A stretch of 40,430 nt of DNA, from the IMG/VR virus record IMGVR_UViG_3300027749_003914, positions 1-40,430 of that record; one strand, 5' to 3'. This document shows positions 1 through 7,271 of the stretch, piece by piece. This stretch comes from a virus. The position numbers and the translations under genes are program-made. The notes beneath the pieces are model-generated. The model saw only the letters and a program-made list of their open reading frames with translations. It had not been told where the DNA came from and did no database searches. Positions within the stretch are counted from its first letter, which is position 1, and every line of letters starts with the position of its first letter.

Positions 1-17
1 AAAATTGGAGAAATTAT

Positions 18-407
18 ATGGCCTATTCACCGCAGTTGATTGATCACTACGAAAATCCACGTAACGTGGGTAAATTTGAAATTGACGATACCGTTGGCAC
101 CGGCATGGTGGGAGCACCTGCCTGTGGTGACGTAATGAAGTTGCAGATAAAAGTAGATCCAATTACAGGAATAATTCAAGATGCAAGATTCAAAACATAC
201 GGATGCGGAAGCGCAATCGCAAGTTCTAGCCTCGTTACGGAATGGGTCAAAGGTCGCACACTTGAAGAAGCAGGCGCCTTACGAAATAGCCAAATTGCTG
301 AAGAACTTGCTCTCCCCCCAGTCAAAATCCACTGCTCCATCCTGGCCGAAGACGCCATCAAAGCCGCTGTAGCAGATTATCGCAAAAAGCATGATCTCGT
401 TCAGTGA
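18..407 (+). CDS. iscU: IscU Fe-S cluster scaffold protein
   Basis: IscU is the scaffold on which IscS-derived sulfur and iron are built into a [2Fe-2S] cluster before transfer to target proteins. The 129-residue product is the usual length and reads as a near-complete bacterial IscU. Cluster ligands Cys36, Cys63 and Cys106 and the conserved Asp38 (ACGD) are present, and so is the LPPVK motif at 99-103 that the HscA chaperone recognises. The start is supported by a GGAG ribosome site 8 bases upstream. The 3' end overlaps iscA by 17 bases. No IscS, HscA/HscB or ferredoxin gene is in the window, so the protein must rely on host partners or on genes further upstream. From memory it is closest to betaproteobacterial IscU, which suggests capture from the host. 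Confidence 0.96.
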   Translation: MAYSPQLIDHYENPRNVGKFEIDDTVGTGMVGAPACGDVMKLQIKVDPITGIIQDARFKTYGCGSAIASSSLVTEWVKGRTLEEAGALRNSQIAEELALPPVKIHCSILAEDAIKAAVADYRKKHDLVQ

Positions 408-714
408 CACGGCTCGGACAAAAATACAAAAACTTGTCACAGCCAAAGGTTATGCTGGCATTCGTCTTGGGGTAAAAACCACCGGTTGCTCTGGGCTGGC
501 CTATGTGTTAGAGTATGTTCGAGAATACACAGACGAACCCTATGTTACCAACTATGCACAACCTGACTTTGTGGTCTTGGTAAATCACAAAGATGATGTC
601 TATCTCAAAAACATGACAGTAGATTATGTGCGCCAAGGCCTCAATGAAGGCTTTGAATTCTCAAATCCCAATGAACGTGACCGCTGTGGCTGTGGCGAGT
701 CATTCAGAATCTGA
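391..714 (+). CDS. iscA: IscA/HesB A-type Fe-S carrier
   Basis: A-type carriers receive clusters from scaffolds such as IscU and deliver [2Fe-2S] or [4Fe-4S] clusters to apo-enzymes. At 107 residues it has the family length, with the three invariant cysteines Cys33 (TTGCSG) and Cys99/Cys101 in the C-terminal CGCGESF motif. The middle (residues 45-90) differs from bacterial IscA much more than the neighbouring IscU differs from its homologues. This fits the HesB-like genes often carried by T4-type marine phages and suggests the two genes have separate histories. The gene starts inside iscU, and its stop overlaps the next start (TGATG), so translation of the three genes is probably coupled. Confidence 0.93.
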   Translation: MISFSDTARTKIQKLVTAKGYAGIRLGVKTTGCSGLAYVLEYVREYTDEPYVTNYAQPDFVVLVNHKDDVYLKNMTVDYVRQGLNEGFEFSNPNERDRCGCGESFRI

Positions 715-2015
715 TGCCTGCTGTACCCAATACCGGACTGTGGTCAGTTGATATAACTACTGCCGAAAAAGTTGCATGGATTAATCAGAATCAACATATT
801 TGCTTGTATCCATACACTGTATTACACAATCAAATAAACAACAACGCCAAAATACAATCAACTTGCTGTTGTAATATAGTTCCGTCCAAGATCAATGACC
901 ACAATTTCTCTGATTTAAAATTAACAATTGAACAAGGAATTAACAATGATCGCTGTCGATTATGTTACAATTCTGAAAAACAAATAGGTAGTTCTGAAAG
1001 AACCATTGGATTAATAAGTCGACAGCCAGAAACAATAAATCGGTTTTTAAGTAATGGAGTTGTTGATCATTTTGAATTTAGAATTAAATTCTCAAACCTA
1101 TGTAATTTGGCCTGTAAAACTTGTGAGCCTGAACACAGTAGTAAATATGCCCAGGTATATAATCTACCTGTAGTAAAAGAATTACAACAAGACATAGGCA
1201 CTGATGAGACGTTTTGGAACAATTTGACAACTCAGATTGTCAACAAATGTCAAGAAATTTCTCATGTGTCCATTGCATTATATGGAGGTGAATCTCTAAT
1301 TCAACCTGGAGCAATACGATTAATACACTGGCTAGTTGAAAACAAGTTAAGTGATAAAGTTGACCTCAGAATAACCACTAATTTTACTAATTTAAAAGAA
1401 AACAGTATTACCAACTTTAATAAATTTCGATCAGTGACAATTTGTGCCAGTATAGACAGCGTTGATGAAAATTATGAGTATGTCAGATACCCAGAAAAAT
1501 TTAGTACAATTACTGCTAATCTAAATTTTGTAATCAAAAATAAAAAAAATACAAAAATAAATTTTCATATAACTCCAGTTTGGAGTTTGCATAATATTTT
1601 TTATATCAATCACTACATAGATTGGTGGGACCAATGGTTTACAGAAAATGATATCTGTAATATATCAATTAATAATGTCAGTATGTCAGAACCGCATATA
1701 ATGACTGTACAAAATTTGCCAGTGGAATATCGACAACATCTAGTATCTATTGTGTCACAGGCATTGGCTCATAAACTGTTTGAAAATCCTAAACACGTAG
1801 TATTACAAGAATATTTATTGGGGTTGGTTGTATTTTTATCCAGCGACACAATTGTCTACAATAAATTTACAGAATTTTTACAACAAACGGCCCAGGACGA
1901 TCACCTCACTGGGCTGGCCATGTCCATTGGCAATGCCAAGTTTTATAATATTCTCAGCGATCAGCACAGACAATGTAAGTTGACTTTTGACCAACAACCT
2001 GTTAAAATAGGTTAA
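714..2015 (+). CDS. Radical SAM protein with N-terminal auxiliary cysteines
   Basis: A radical SAM enzyme uses a [4Fe-4S] cluster to cleave S-adenosylmethionine and start radical chemistry. The core motif is C130-x3-C134-x2-C137 (NLCNLACKTC), followed by GGES at 191-194, the SAM-binding glycine motif. Before the core, Cys30, the Cys51-53 run and C81-x2-C84 resemble the auxiliary-cluster segment of twitch/SPASM-type proteins, here placed N-terminal. The substrate is unknown. No peptide substrate or other maturase gene is visible nearby. The gene is clearly AT-richer than its neighbours (one 60-base line has about 22% GC), a sign of separate acquisition. It starts in the iscA stop codon (TGATG), so it is probably co-translated with the cluster-assembly genes. 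Confidence 0.88.
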   Translation: MPAVPNTGLWSVDITTAEKVAWINQNQHICLYPYTVLHNQINNNAKIQSTCCCNIVPSKINDHNFSDLKLTIEQGINNDRCRLCYNSEKQIGSSERTIGLISRQPETINRFLSNGVVDHFEFRIKFSNLCNLACKTCEPEHSSKYAQVYNLPVVKELQQDIGTDETFWNNLTTQIVNKCQEISHVSIALYGGESLIQPGAIRLIHWLVENKLSDKVDLRITTNFTNLKENSITNFNKFRSVTICASIDSVDENYEYVRYPEKFSTITANLNFVIKNKKNTKINFHITPVWSLHNIFYINHYIDWWDQWFTENDICNISINNVSMSEPHIMTVQNLPVEYRQHLVSIVSQALAHKLFENPKHVVLQEYLLGLVVFLSSDTIVYNKFTEFLQQTAQDDHLTGLAMSIGNAKFYNILSDQHRQCKLTFDQQPVKIG

Positions 2016-2731
2016 TGTACAATCCTAAATTTGATTATCAACCCATACCTCGGGTCACAATAGAGGGCCGGCGTTACTATGCCACGCCAGATGGCAACAA
2101 CTTGCCCAGTGTGACCACAATTCTGGATCGAACAAAACCTCCAGAAAAAGTCGAAGCATTGAACCAATGGCGTCGACGTGTGGGTGCAGAAAAAGCACAA
2201 CAGATCACAACCGAAGCCGCCAATCGTGGCACACGTATGCACACCTATCTTGAGCAGTATGTCAAGGATGGTGCTATCCGAGAACGTGGATCAAATCCTT
2301 ACTCTTGGCCCAGCCATGTGATGGCAGAGACTGTGATTACAGAAGGACTCAAAAACGTAAGTGAATTTTGGGGAATCGAAGTTCCACTATATTTTCCCAG
2401 TATCTACGCAGGCACAACAGACGGTGCTGGTATACATCTAAATGAAGAAGCCATACTAGATTACAAGCAAACCAACCGGCCCAAAAAACGTGAGTGGATT
2501 GATGATTACTTTGTGCAACTTTGTGCCTATGCAGAAGCACACAACGAAATACATGGCACACGCATACGCAAAGGCGTTATCCTAATGTGTGTCAAGCCTG
2601 ATCTAGACGAGCAACACAACATCATTGGTCGACCGCAATATCAGGAATTTGTGTTGGCGGGTGCAGAATATGATCGTTACCGAGATCTATGGTGGCGAAA
2701 GGTCGAGCAGTATTACATGCTAAATACTTGA
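2015..2731 (+). CDS. PD-(D/E)XK exonuclease, MGME1/RecB-like
   Basis: This is a single-domain PD-(D/E)XK nuclease of the RecB/Cas4/MGME1 type, which in T4-like phages probably works in DNA processing or recombination. Motifs in order are RGTRMH with His76, Glu122, Asp136 in TTDGAG, the DYK pair Asp149/Lys151 and QLCAY at 168-172. This matches the metal-binding and catalytic order of the fold. No helicase domain or Cas4-type iron-sulfur cysteine set is seen, and no CRISPR lies nearby, so a Cas4 role is unlikely. The start overlaps the previous stop (TAATG). A TAAATAC motif at the 3' end may promote the next gene. Confidence 0.85.
   Translation: MYNPKFDYQPIPRVTIEGRRYYATPDGNNLPSVTTILDRTKPPEKVEALNQWRRRVGAEKAQQITTEAANRGTRMHTYLEQYVKDGAIRERGSNPYSWPSHVMAETVITEGLKNVSEFWGIEVPLYFPSIYAGTTDGAGIHLNEEAILDYKQTNRPKKREWIDDYFVQLCAYAEAHNEIHGTRIRKGVILMCVKPDLDEQHNIIGRPQYQEFVLAGAEYDRYRDLWWRKVEQYYMLNT
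2719..2726 (+). promoter_or_regulatory. Late-promoter-like GCTAAATA
   Basis: GCTAAATA matches six of eight bases of the T4 late promoter TATAAATA. It lies at the end of the nuclease gene, and a start about 6 bases downstream would give a leader of roughly 20 bases carrying AAGAGGA ahead of the GTG start at 2751. The spacing and the virion-like product fit, but a six-base AT-rich match can arise by chance inside coding DNA. Confidence 0.35.
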
Positions 2732-2750
2732 TCACAAGAGGACAATCATC

Positions 2751-3305
2751 GTGGCAATTGTACAAGTATCCCAAATCACAAACCGTAAAGGTCTAGCAGA
2801 AAATCTACCGCAATTGGCCGGTGCTGAATTTGGCTGGGCCACAGACAGCCGTCAACTATACATCGGCAACGGCACCCTGGCCGACGGTGCACCTGTGATC
2901 GGCAACACAGAAATACTCACAGAGTATTCCGATGTGTTTACCGGACGCACTGAATTTGCATTCGGTGATCTTGTGGTCAAGGCAGGAACCACCGCTACAC
3001 TGACCAATAACGCCACTACTCAAACAGTGTTCACAATCGATGCTGTCGCGATTCCAGCATTTGAAGTCAAGTATATGATACGCCGAGGTGTATACACCAG
3101 AACCGGCACTTACATTGTGGTAGGCAGTACAGATGGCACCAGCGGAACATTAACAACTTCAGATGTTAATCCAGTACAGAATGGATCAACTGGTGTTACA
3201 TTTACAGTTACCGAAAGTGCCAGCACTATTACCTTTGCCTACACCACCACCAACACAGGTGTCACAGGAACCCTTTACTACTCCATCAGTTACTTTCAAG
3301 TTTGA
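2751..3305 (+). CDS. Probable virion (fibre-associated) protein
   Basis: This is a 184-residue protein with no signal peptide or membrane segment. Residues 1-55 carry a segment of the type AGAEFGWATDSRQLYIGNG, which recurs at the N-termini of phage tail-fibre and head-decoration proteins. Residues 85-184 are rich in Thr, Ser and Gly with alternating beta-strand character, as in adhesion or decoration domains. The start is GTG, preceded by AAGAGGA at a good distance. It is separated from the main tail genes by the ribonucleotide reductase cassette, which is common for small virion genes in T4-like genomes. The exact structural role cannot be told from sequence. Confidence 0.6.
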   Translation: MAIVQVSQITNRKGLAENLPQLAGAEFGWATDSRQLYIGNGTLADGAPVIGNTEILTEYSDVFTGRTEFAFGDLVVKAGTTATLTNNATTQTVFTIDAVAIPAFEVKYMIRRGVYTRTGTYIVVGSTDGTSGTLTTSDVNPVQNGSTGVTFTVTESASTITFAYTTTNTGVTGTLYYSISYFQV

Positions 3306-3730
3306 TGTGGCCACTTACATTTGAACAACGCCTACATGCGTGGGGTGTTCTTCGTGAATCAGTTCAACACGCACCTGTTGAACATGTTCTTGCCGAAGTC
3401 AACGCCTGGTGGTTTCACGCACCCTGGAGAGCCTATCACCTGCACTGGGATGATCGGCCAAACTGGCCAGATCCCTGGGAACTTTTGAGCGACAATATCT
3501 ATTGTGATCTTGCTCGCGGGCTGGGAATCCTGTATACTATAACTCTGCTGGATCGTGCAGATCTGCAGAATTCAGTATTGGCAGAATCAGATCAGGGCAA
3601 TTTAGTCCTGGTCGAGCAAGGGAAATATATATTGAATTGGGACTCTGAACAAGTGTTAAATATCAGTCCAGGGCCGATCAAGACCCAACACAGCATAACA
3701 CAACAACAAATACAACAACAAATCAGGTAA
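3305..3730 (+). CDS. Hypothetical phage protein
   Basis: I do not recognise a function. The likely start is the ATG at 3305, which shares TGATG with the previous stop, giving 141 residues; the TTG one codon earlier is less convincing. The protein is rich in Trp and His over residues 1-60 (HAPWRAYHLHWDD, NWPDPWELLSDNIYCDLARG) and ends in a Gln-rich tail. There are no membrane segments or cysteine motifs. It is co-transcribed with the virion-like gene, and nrdA follows after two bases. The tight coupling suggests a link to the virion gene, but that is inference only. Confidence 0.7.
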   Translation: MWPLTFEQRLHAWGVLRESVQHAPVEHVLAEVNAWWFHAPWRAYHLHWDDRPNWPDPWELLSDNIYCDLARGLGILYTITLLDRADLQNSVLAESDQGNLVLVEQGKYILNWDSEQVLNISPGPIKTQHSITQQQIQQQIR

Positions 3731-3732
3731 CA

Positions 3733-6051
3733 ATGAAGCAAATTATAGTACAAAAACGCAGTGGCAGACGCGAGCCGCTGGCGTTGGAGAAATGGCAGGC
3801 GCAGATCGCCAAGGTGTGCGCAGGTATAGCAGATGTCAGTCAGAGCATGATAGAAATCAAAGCCCAGTTACATTTTTATGATGGCATCACAACAAAAGAA
3901 ATTGACGGCATCACACTCAGAGCCATAGTGGACTTGATTGACGTAGAATCCAACCCTGATGTGGGTCATACCAACTATCAGTACGTGGCAGGCAAACAGC
4001 GGCTGAGCATGTTGCGTAAAGACGTATATGGCACATACGATCCTCCCCACCTGTTGGAGATTGTGAAGCGGAATGTGGCCACTGGTTTGTATACTCCTGA
4101 ACTGTTGGAATGGTATTCAGAAGAAGACTGGAATCGCATGAACGACATGATCGATCATGCAAAAGACGAGCAGTATTCTTATGCGGCTGTGGAACAGTTG
4201 ATTGAGAAGTATCTTGTTCGCAATCGTTCAACAAAAGAAATTTACGAAACACCACAGGTTCGTTACATGATTGCGGCTGCCACGGTGTTCCACACGGAAG
4301 AACCTAACTCTGCTCGTATGCGCTATATCAAAGAGTATTACACTGCGGCCAGTGACGGTTTGTTTACTCTTGCTACTCCTGTGCTGGCTGGCCTTGGTAC
4401 TCCCACCAAACAGTTTAGTTCTTGCGTACTCATCCGAAGCGACGACGACTTGGACAGTATTTTCGCGTCCGGGGAAATGATGGCCAAGTATGCCTCAAAA
4501 CGTGCTGGCATTGGTTTGGAGATTGGACGATTACGTCCATTAGGCTCACCCATACGTGGTGGCGAAATCATGCACACCGGCATGATACCATTTTTAAAGA
4601 AGTGGTTTGGAGATTTACGCTCATGCTCACAAGGAGGTATCCGCAATGCAAGTGCTACTGTATTCTATCCCATTTGGCATCATCAGTTTGATGATCTTAT
4701 CGTTCTCAAGAACAACCAAGGCACAGAAGAAACTCGTGTCAGGCACATGGACTATGGGGTTGTTCTTTCCGCATTCTTCTGGAGACGATTTAAAAATCGA
4801 GAAAACATAACTTTCTTTGATCCCAACCAAGTGCCAGAACTGTACGAAGCGTTCTATGCCAACACTGAACGCTTTGAAAAACTTTATGTTGAGTACGAAA
4901 AACGCAAAGACTTGCGCACAAAAACAATGAGTGCTGAAGAAGTATTCAAGTCGGGCATCTTGAAAGAACGTACAGATACAGGTCGTATCTATCTTGTGTT
5001 CATTGACAATGTCATGAACCAAGGTCCGTTTGACACTGAATATCATACCATTTACCAGAGTAATCTTTGCTGTGAAATCCTCTTACCTACAAAATCTTTT
5101 AAACGCCTTGACGATGCCAAAGGACGCATTGCTCTTTGCACACTGGGCTCAATTAACTGGGGTGCGTTCAGGAATCCTGAGGATATGCGTAGGGCTTGTC
5201 GTATTTTGCAACGCTCGCTTTGTAACATTCTCGACTACCAAGACTTCCTCTCCATCCAGAGTCAGTTATCAAATGACGAAATTCAGCCGCTTGGTATCGG
5301 CATTACTAACCTTGCTTACTGGCATGCCAAGCGCGGACTCCAATATGGTAACAAAGATGCTCTTGGAGAGGTTAAATCTTGGATGGAACACCAAGCCTTC
5401 TACCTTACAGAGGCTACGGTTGAATTGGCAAAGGAACGTGGTCGTTGCAAAGATTCTGACCGCACCTACTACGGTAAAGGTATCTTTCCTTGGGAGCGAC
5501 GTGCGACCGGAGTCAACGAACTCACCGACTTTACGCCTGAATTGAACTGGGAAGGCCTACGTGCCGAGATGCGTAGTTATGGTGTGCGTAACGCTACACT
5601 AATGGCCATTGCACCGGTAGAGTCTAGTTCAGTTGTGATCAACTCAACCAACGGCATTGAAATGCCCATGAGTCTGATCTCAGTTAAGGAATCTAAAGCA
5701 GGTAGCCTTACACAAGTTGTGCCCGAATACCACAAGTTGAAAAACAAGTATCAAATGATGTGGGCACAAAAAGACTGTGATGGATATTTAAAGACTGCGG
5801 CTGTGTTAGCGGCCTATGTTGATCAAAGCATTAGTACAAACACATTCTACAACCCAGCGCACTTTGCAGACCGTAAAGTTCCCACAACGCTGATTGCTCG
5901 CAACTTGATGCAGGCACACCACTGGGGAATCAAAACATTCTACTACAGCCTGATCAACAAACAAGGTAGCAAACAAGTGGATGAGGCGGTACCCCTTGAA
6001 ATTATTGATTTTGATCTCGAAGACGCCGATTGCGAAAGTTGCAAGTTATGA
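3733..6051 (+). CDS. nrdA: Ribonucleotide reductase class Ia, alpha subunit
   Basis: NrdA reduces ribonucleoside diphosphates to deoxy forms, supplying dNTPs for phage replication with NrdB (7272-8372). The 772-residue protein has an N-terminal ATP-cone (about 3-95), so it should keep dATP/ATP activity control. Catalytic residues match E. coli: Cys231 (C225) and Cys469 (C462) as the redox pair, Asn444, Cys446 (thiyl radical) and Glu448 in SNLCCE. The radical-transfer tyrosine pair lies in TFYYSLINKQG near the C-terminus. The tail ends CESCKL with Cys767 and Cys770, the pair that re-reduces the active site, spaced CxxC rather than the CxxxxC of E. coli. No intron or homing endonuclease interrupts it. 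The 65-residue membrane protein begins in its stop codon. Confidence 0.97.
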   Translation: MKQIIVQKRSGRREPLALEKWQAQIAKVCAGIADVSQSMIEIKAQLHFYDGITTKEIDGITLRAIVDLIDVESNPDVGHTNYQYVAGKQRLSMLRKDVYGTYDPPHLLEIVKRNVATGLYTPELLEWYSEEDWNRMNDMIDHAKDEQYSYAAVEQLIEKYLVRNRSTKEIYETPQVRYMIAAATVFHTEEPNSARMRYIKEYYTAASDGLFTLATPVLAGLGTPTKQFSSCVLIRSDDDLDSIFASGEMMAKYASKRAGIGLEIGRLRPLGSPIRGGEIMHTGMIPFLKKWFGDLRSCSQGGIRNASATVFYPIWHHQFDDLIVLKNNQGTEETRVRHMDYGVVLSAFFWRRFKNRENITFFDPNQVPELYEAFYANTERFEKLYVEYEKRKDLRTKTMSAEEVFKSGILKERTDTGRIYLVFIDNVMNQGPFDTEYHTIYQSNLCCEILLPTKSFKRLDDAKGRIALCTLGSINWGAFRNPEDMRRACRILQRSLCNILDYQDFLSIQSQLSNDEIQPLGIGITNLAYWHAKRGLQYGNKDALGEVKSWMEHQAFYLTEATVELAKERGRCKDSDRTYYGKGIFPWERRATGVNELTDFTPELNWEGLRAEMRSYGVRNATLMAIAPVESSSVVINSTNGIEMPMSLISVKESKAGSLTQVVPEYHKLKNKYQMMWAQKDCDGYLKTAAVLAAYVDQSISTNTFYNPAHFADRKVPTTLIARNLMQAHHWGIKTFYYSLINKQGSKQVDEAVPLEIIDFDLEDADCESCKL

Positions 6052-6245
6052 ACAGCATAGAAAAGATCTGGGCGCGAGCCACCGGTCACCTAATGGGCGA
6101 GTCAGATCATGATCGTCCTGATGTGCCTATTCTTACTTTGCAAGAAGCACGTCTTGCACTATTCCTAAAAACCTTTTGGGTAGCAATACACGTGGTAACC
6201 TGTTGTTTCATTATTGCTGGCGTTGTAAGACACTGGAACAATTAG
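6048..6245 (+). CDS. Small single-pass membrane protein
   Basis: The start is the ATG overlapping the nrdA stop (ATGA), giving 65 residues. The N-terminal 40 are polar and charged, followed by one hydrophobic segment (about 43-60, FLKTFWVAIHVVTCCFIIAGVV) and a short basic tail. I know no function. It ends in TAG, the only complete gene in the window to do so. If TAG were read through, seven codons would be added before a TGA at 6264-6266. Its place between nrdA and an aldolase says little about role. Confidence 0.7.
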   Translation: MNSIEKIWARATGHLMGESDHDRPDVPILTLQEARLALFLKTFWVAIHVVTCCFIIAGVVRHWNN

Positions 6246-6246
6246 C

Positions 6247-6897
6247 ATGTTAGAAACCTGTTGTGATATATTAGTAGATGCGTACAAACGCAATTGGATA
6301 ACCAGTAGAGATGGCAACATCTCTATACGTCATCACGACCGTGATCATTTTTATATCACACCGTCGGGTGTGCGTAAGCAAACAATGCAACCTGATCAAT
6401 TTAAAAAGATTCAAATTGGCAAATGGGACAATGGGTTTGGTGAAAACACTTACAACTGGCAAGAGTTGGACTACACTGACATTAGTAAGAATTTGACTCC
6501 CAGCGGAGAGATCCCTCTGCACTTTGGACTACAGCAAGAAATGGGACAACACAAAAATGATGTTAGAGTTGTTGTTCATGTACACCCAACCTATTGTATT
6601 GCGGCCATGCATGCCGGAATTGATTTGAGTACCATCAGCGATGTATTTCCGGAACTGAATCGCTATACTCGGGTAGCATCCAATGTGGGAGATGTGGCAC
6701 CCATCAGTCAAGAACTGGCTGATGCATGCCATCGTAATCTGGGACTAGACCCAGAGGGCAATATTCAGTTTGATATTGTGGGTATCAAGGGACATGGAGT
6801 TGTGGCCATTGATGTCACCCCGTGGCGTGCCTATGAGCACATAGAGAGATTGGAACATATTTGCAAGATAGTTCTTGCATCAGAAAAACACAAATGA
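6247..6897 (+). CDS. Class II aldolase/adducin-family protein
   Basis: The family includes L-fuculose-1-phosphate aldolase and ribulose-5-phosphate 4-epimerase, zinc enzymes acting on sugar phosphates. The 216-residue protein has DGNIS (22-26), TPSG (38-41), PSGEIPLH (85-92) with a Glu placed like the catalytic Glu of FucA, and zinc-ligand candidates His111 and His113 (HVHP) and His183 (GHG). All three metal histidines are kept, so it is probably active, but the substrate cannot be assigned. It lies inside the ribonucleotide reductase cassette between nrdA and nrdB, where it might feed pentose phosphates to nucleotide synthesis (inference). Just after its stop lies a relic resembling the start of nrdB. 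Confidence 0.85.
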   Translation: MLETCCDILVDAYKRNWITSRDGNISIRHHDRDHFYITPSGVRKQTMQPDQFKKIQIGKWDNGFGENTYNWQELDYTDISKNLTPSGEIPLHFGLQQEMGQHKNDVRVVVHVHPTYCIAAMHAGIDLSTISDVFPELNRYTRVASNVGDVAPISQELADACHRNLGLDPEGNIQFDIVGIKGHGVVAIDVTPWRAYEHIERLEHICKIVLASEKHK

Positions 6898-6947
6898 GAC
6901 AACAATACAATTTAAAAATCAACTTTGGTGAATCGACATGCCATTAA
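6894..6947 (+). pseudogene. Relic of an nrdB 5' end
   Basis: An ATG overlapping the aldolase stop (ATGA) opens a short frame reading MRQQYNLKINFGESTCH. NrdB begins MSTQQYNLKTKTD. The shared QQYNLK is encoded by 20 identical bases (6899-6918 and 7280-7299). The simplest reading is that nrdB once followed the aldolase directly and that insertion of the gene at 6938 left this decayed start behind. A chance or regulatory repeat cannot be ruled out. Confidence 0.4.
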
Positions 6948-7267
6948 TTCAAAAATTTATACATACCTGGCCCCAAGGATCAACTCCAATATTTTTTGAG
7001 GATTGGATACTGACCTTGCCACAATCTGAACAAGATGAATTTCAAGAAAGCCGACGTAATCAATACCGGCTGAGACAGGCAGCAATCGACGAAGGTCGAA
7101 TGATTATGAGAGATTCTGCTAATGCCAATGAGTGGGGTGAGTATGTATGGAAAGATGCAGAAGCATTTGACGTTGGAAAACAGCACGATCCAATCTGGGT
7201 AAGATATTGGCAACGCTGGGAGAAAGAAACTGGAGTAATATTCACAATGGAAACTATAGAGGAATAA
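6938..7267 (+). CDS. Hypothetical protein inserted before nrdB
   Basis: This is a 109-residue protein with no recognised family. It is soluble, rich in Trp, Glu and Arg, with likely helical segments (about 28-60) and no cysteines. It sits between the aldolase and nrdB, and a 20-base copy of the nrdB start lies just upstream, so it looks like a late insertion into an older aldolase-nrdB pair. The ribosome site is weak. The ORF is well formed, and nrdB starts only four bases after its stop. Confidence 0.7.
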   Translation: MPLIQKFIHTWPQGSTPIFFEDWILTLPQSEQDEFQESRRNQYRLRQAAIDEGRMIMRDSANANEWGEYVWKDAEAFDVGKQHDPIWVRYWQRWEKETGVIFTMETIEE

Positions 7268-7271
7268 TAAT

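Noticed and set aside
2015-2731. Cas4 of a CRISPR system
   Set aside because: PD-(D/E)XK motifs fit, but no iron-sulfur cysteines, no other cas genes and no repeat array are present.
6030-6047. TTG start six codons upstream of the small membrane gene
   Set aside because: The ATG at 6048 overlapping the nrdA stop is the standard junction here.
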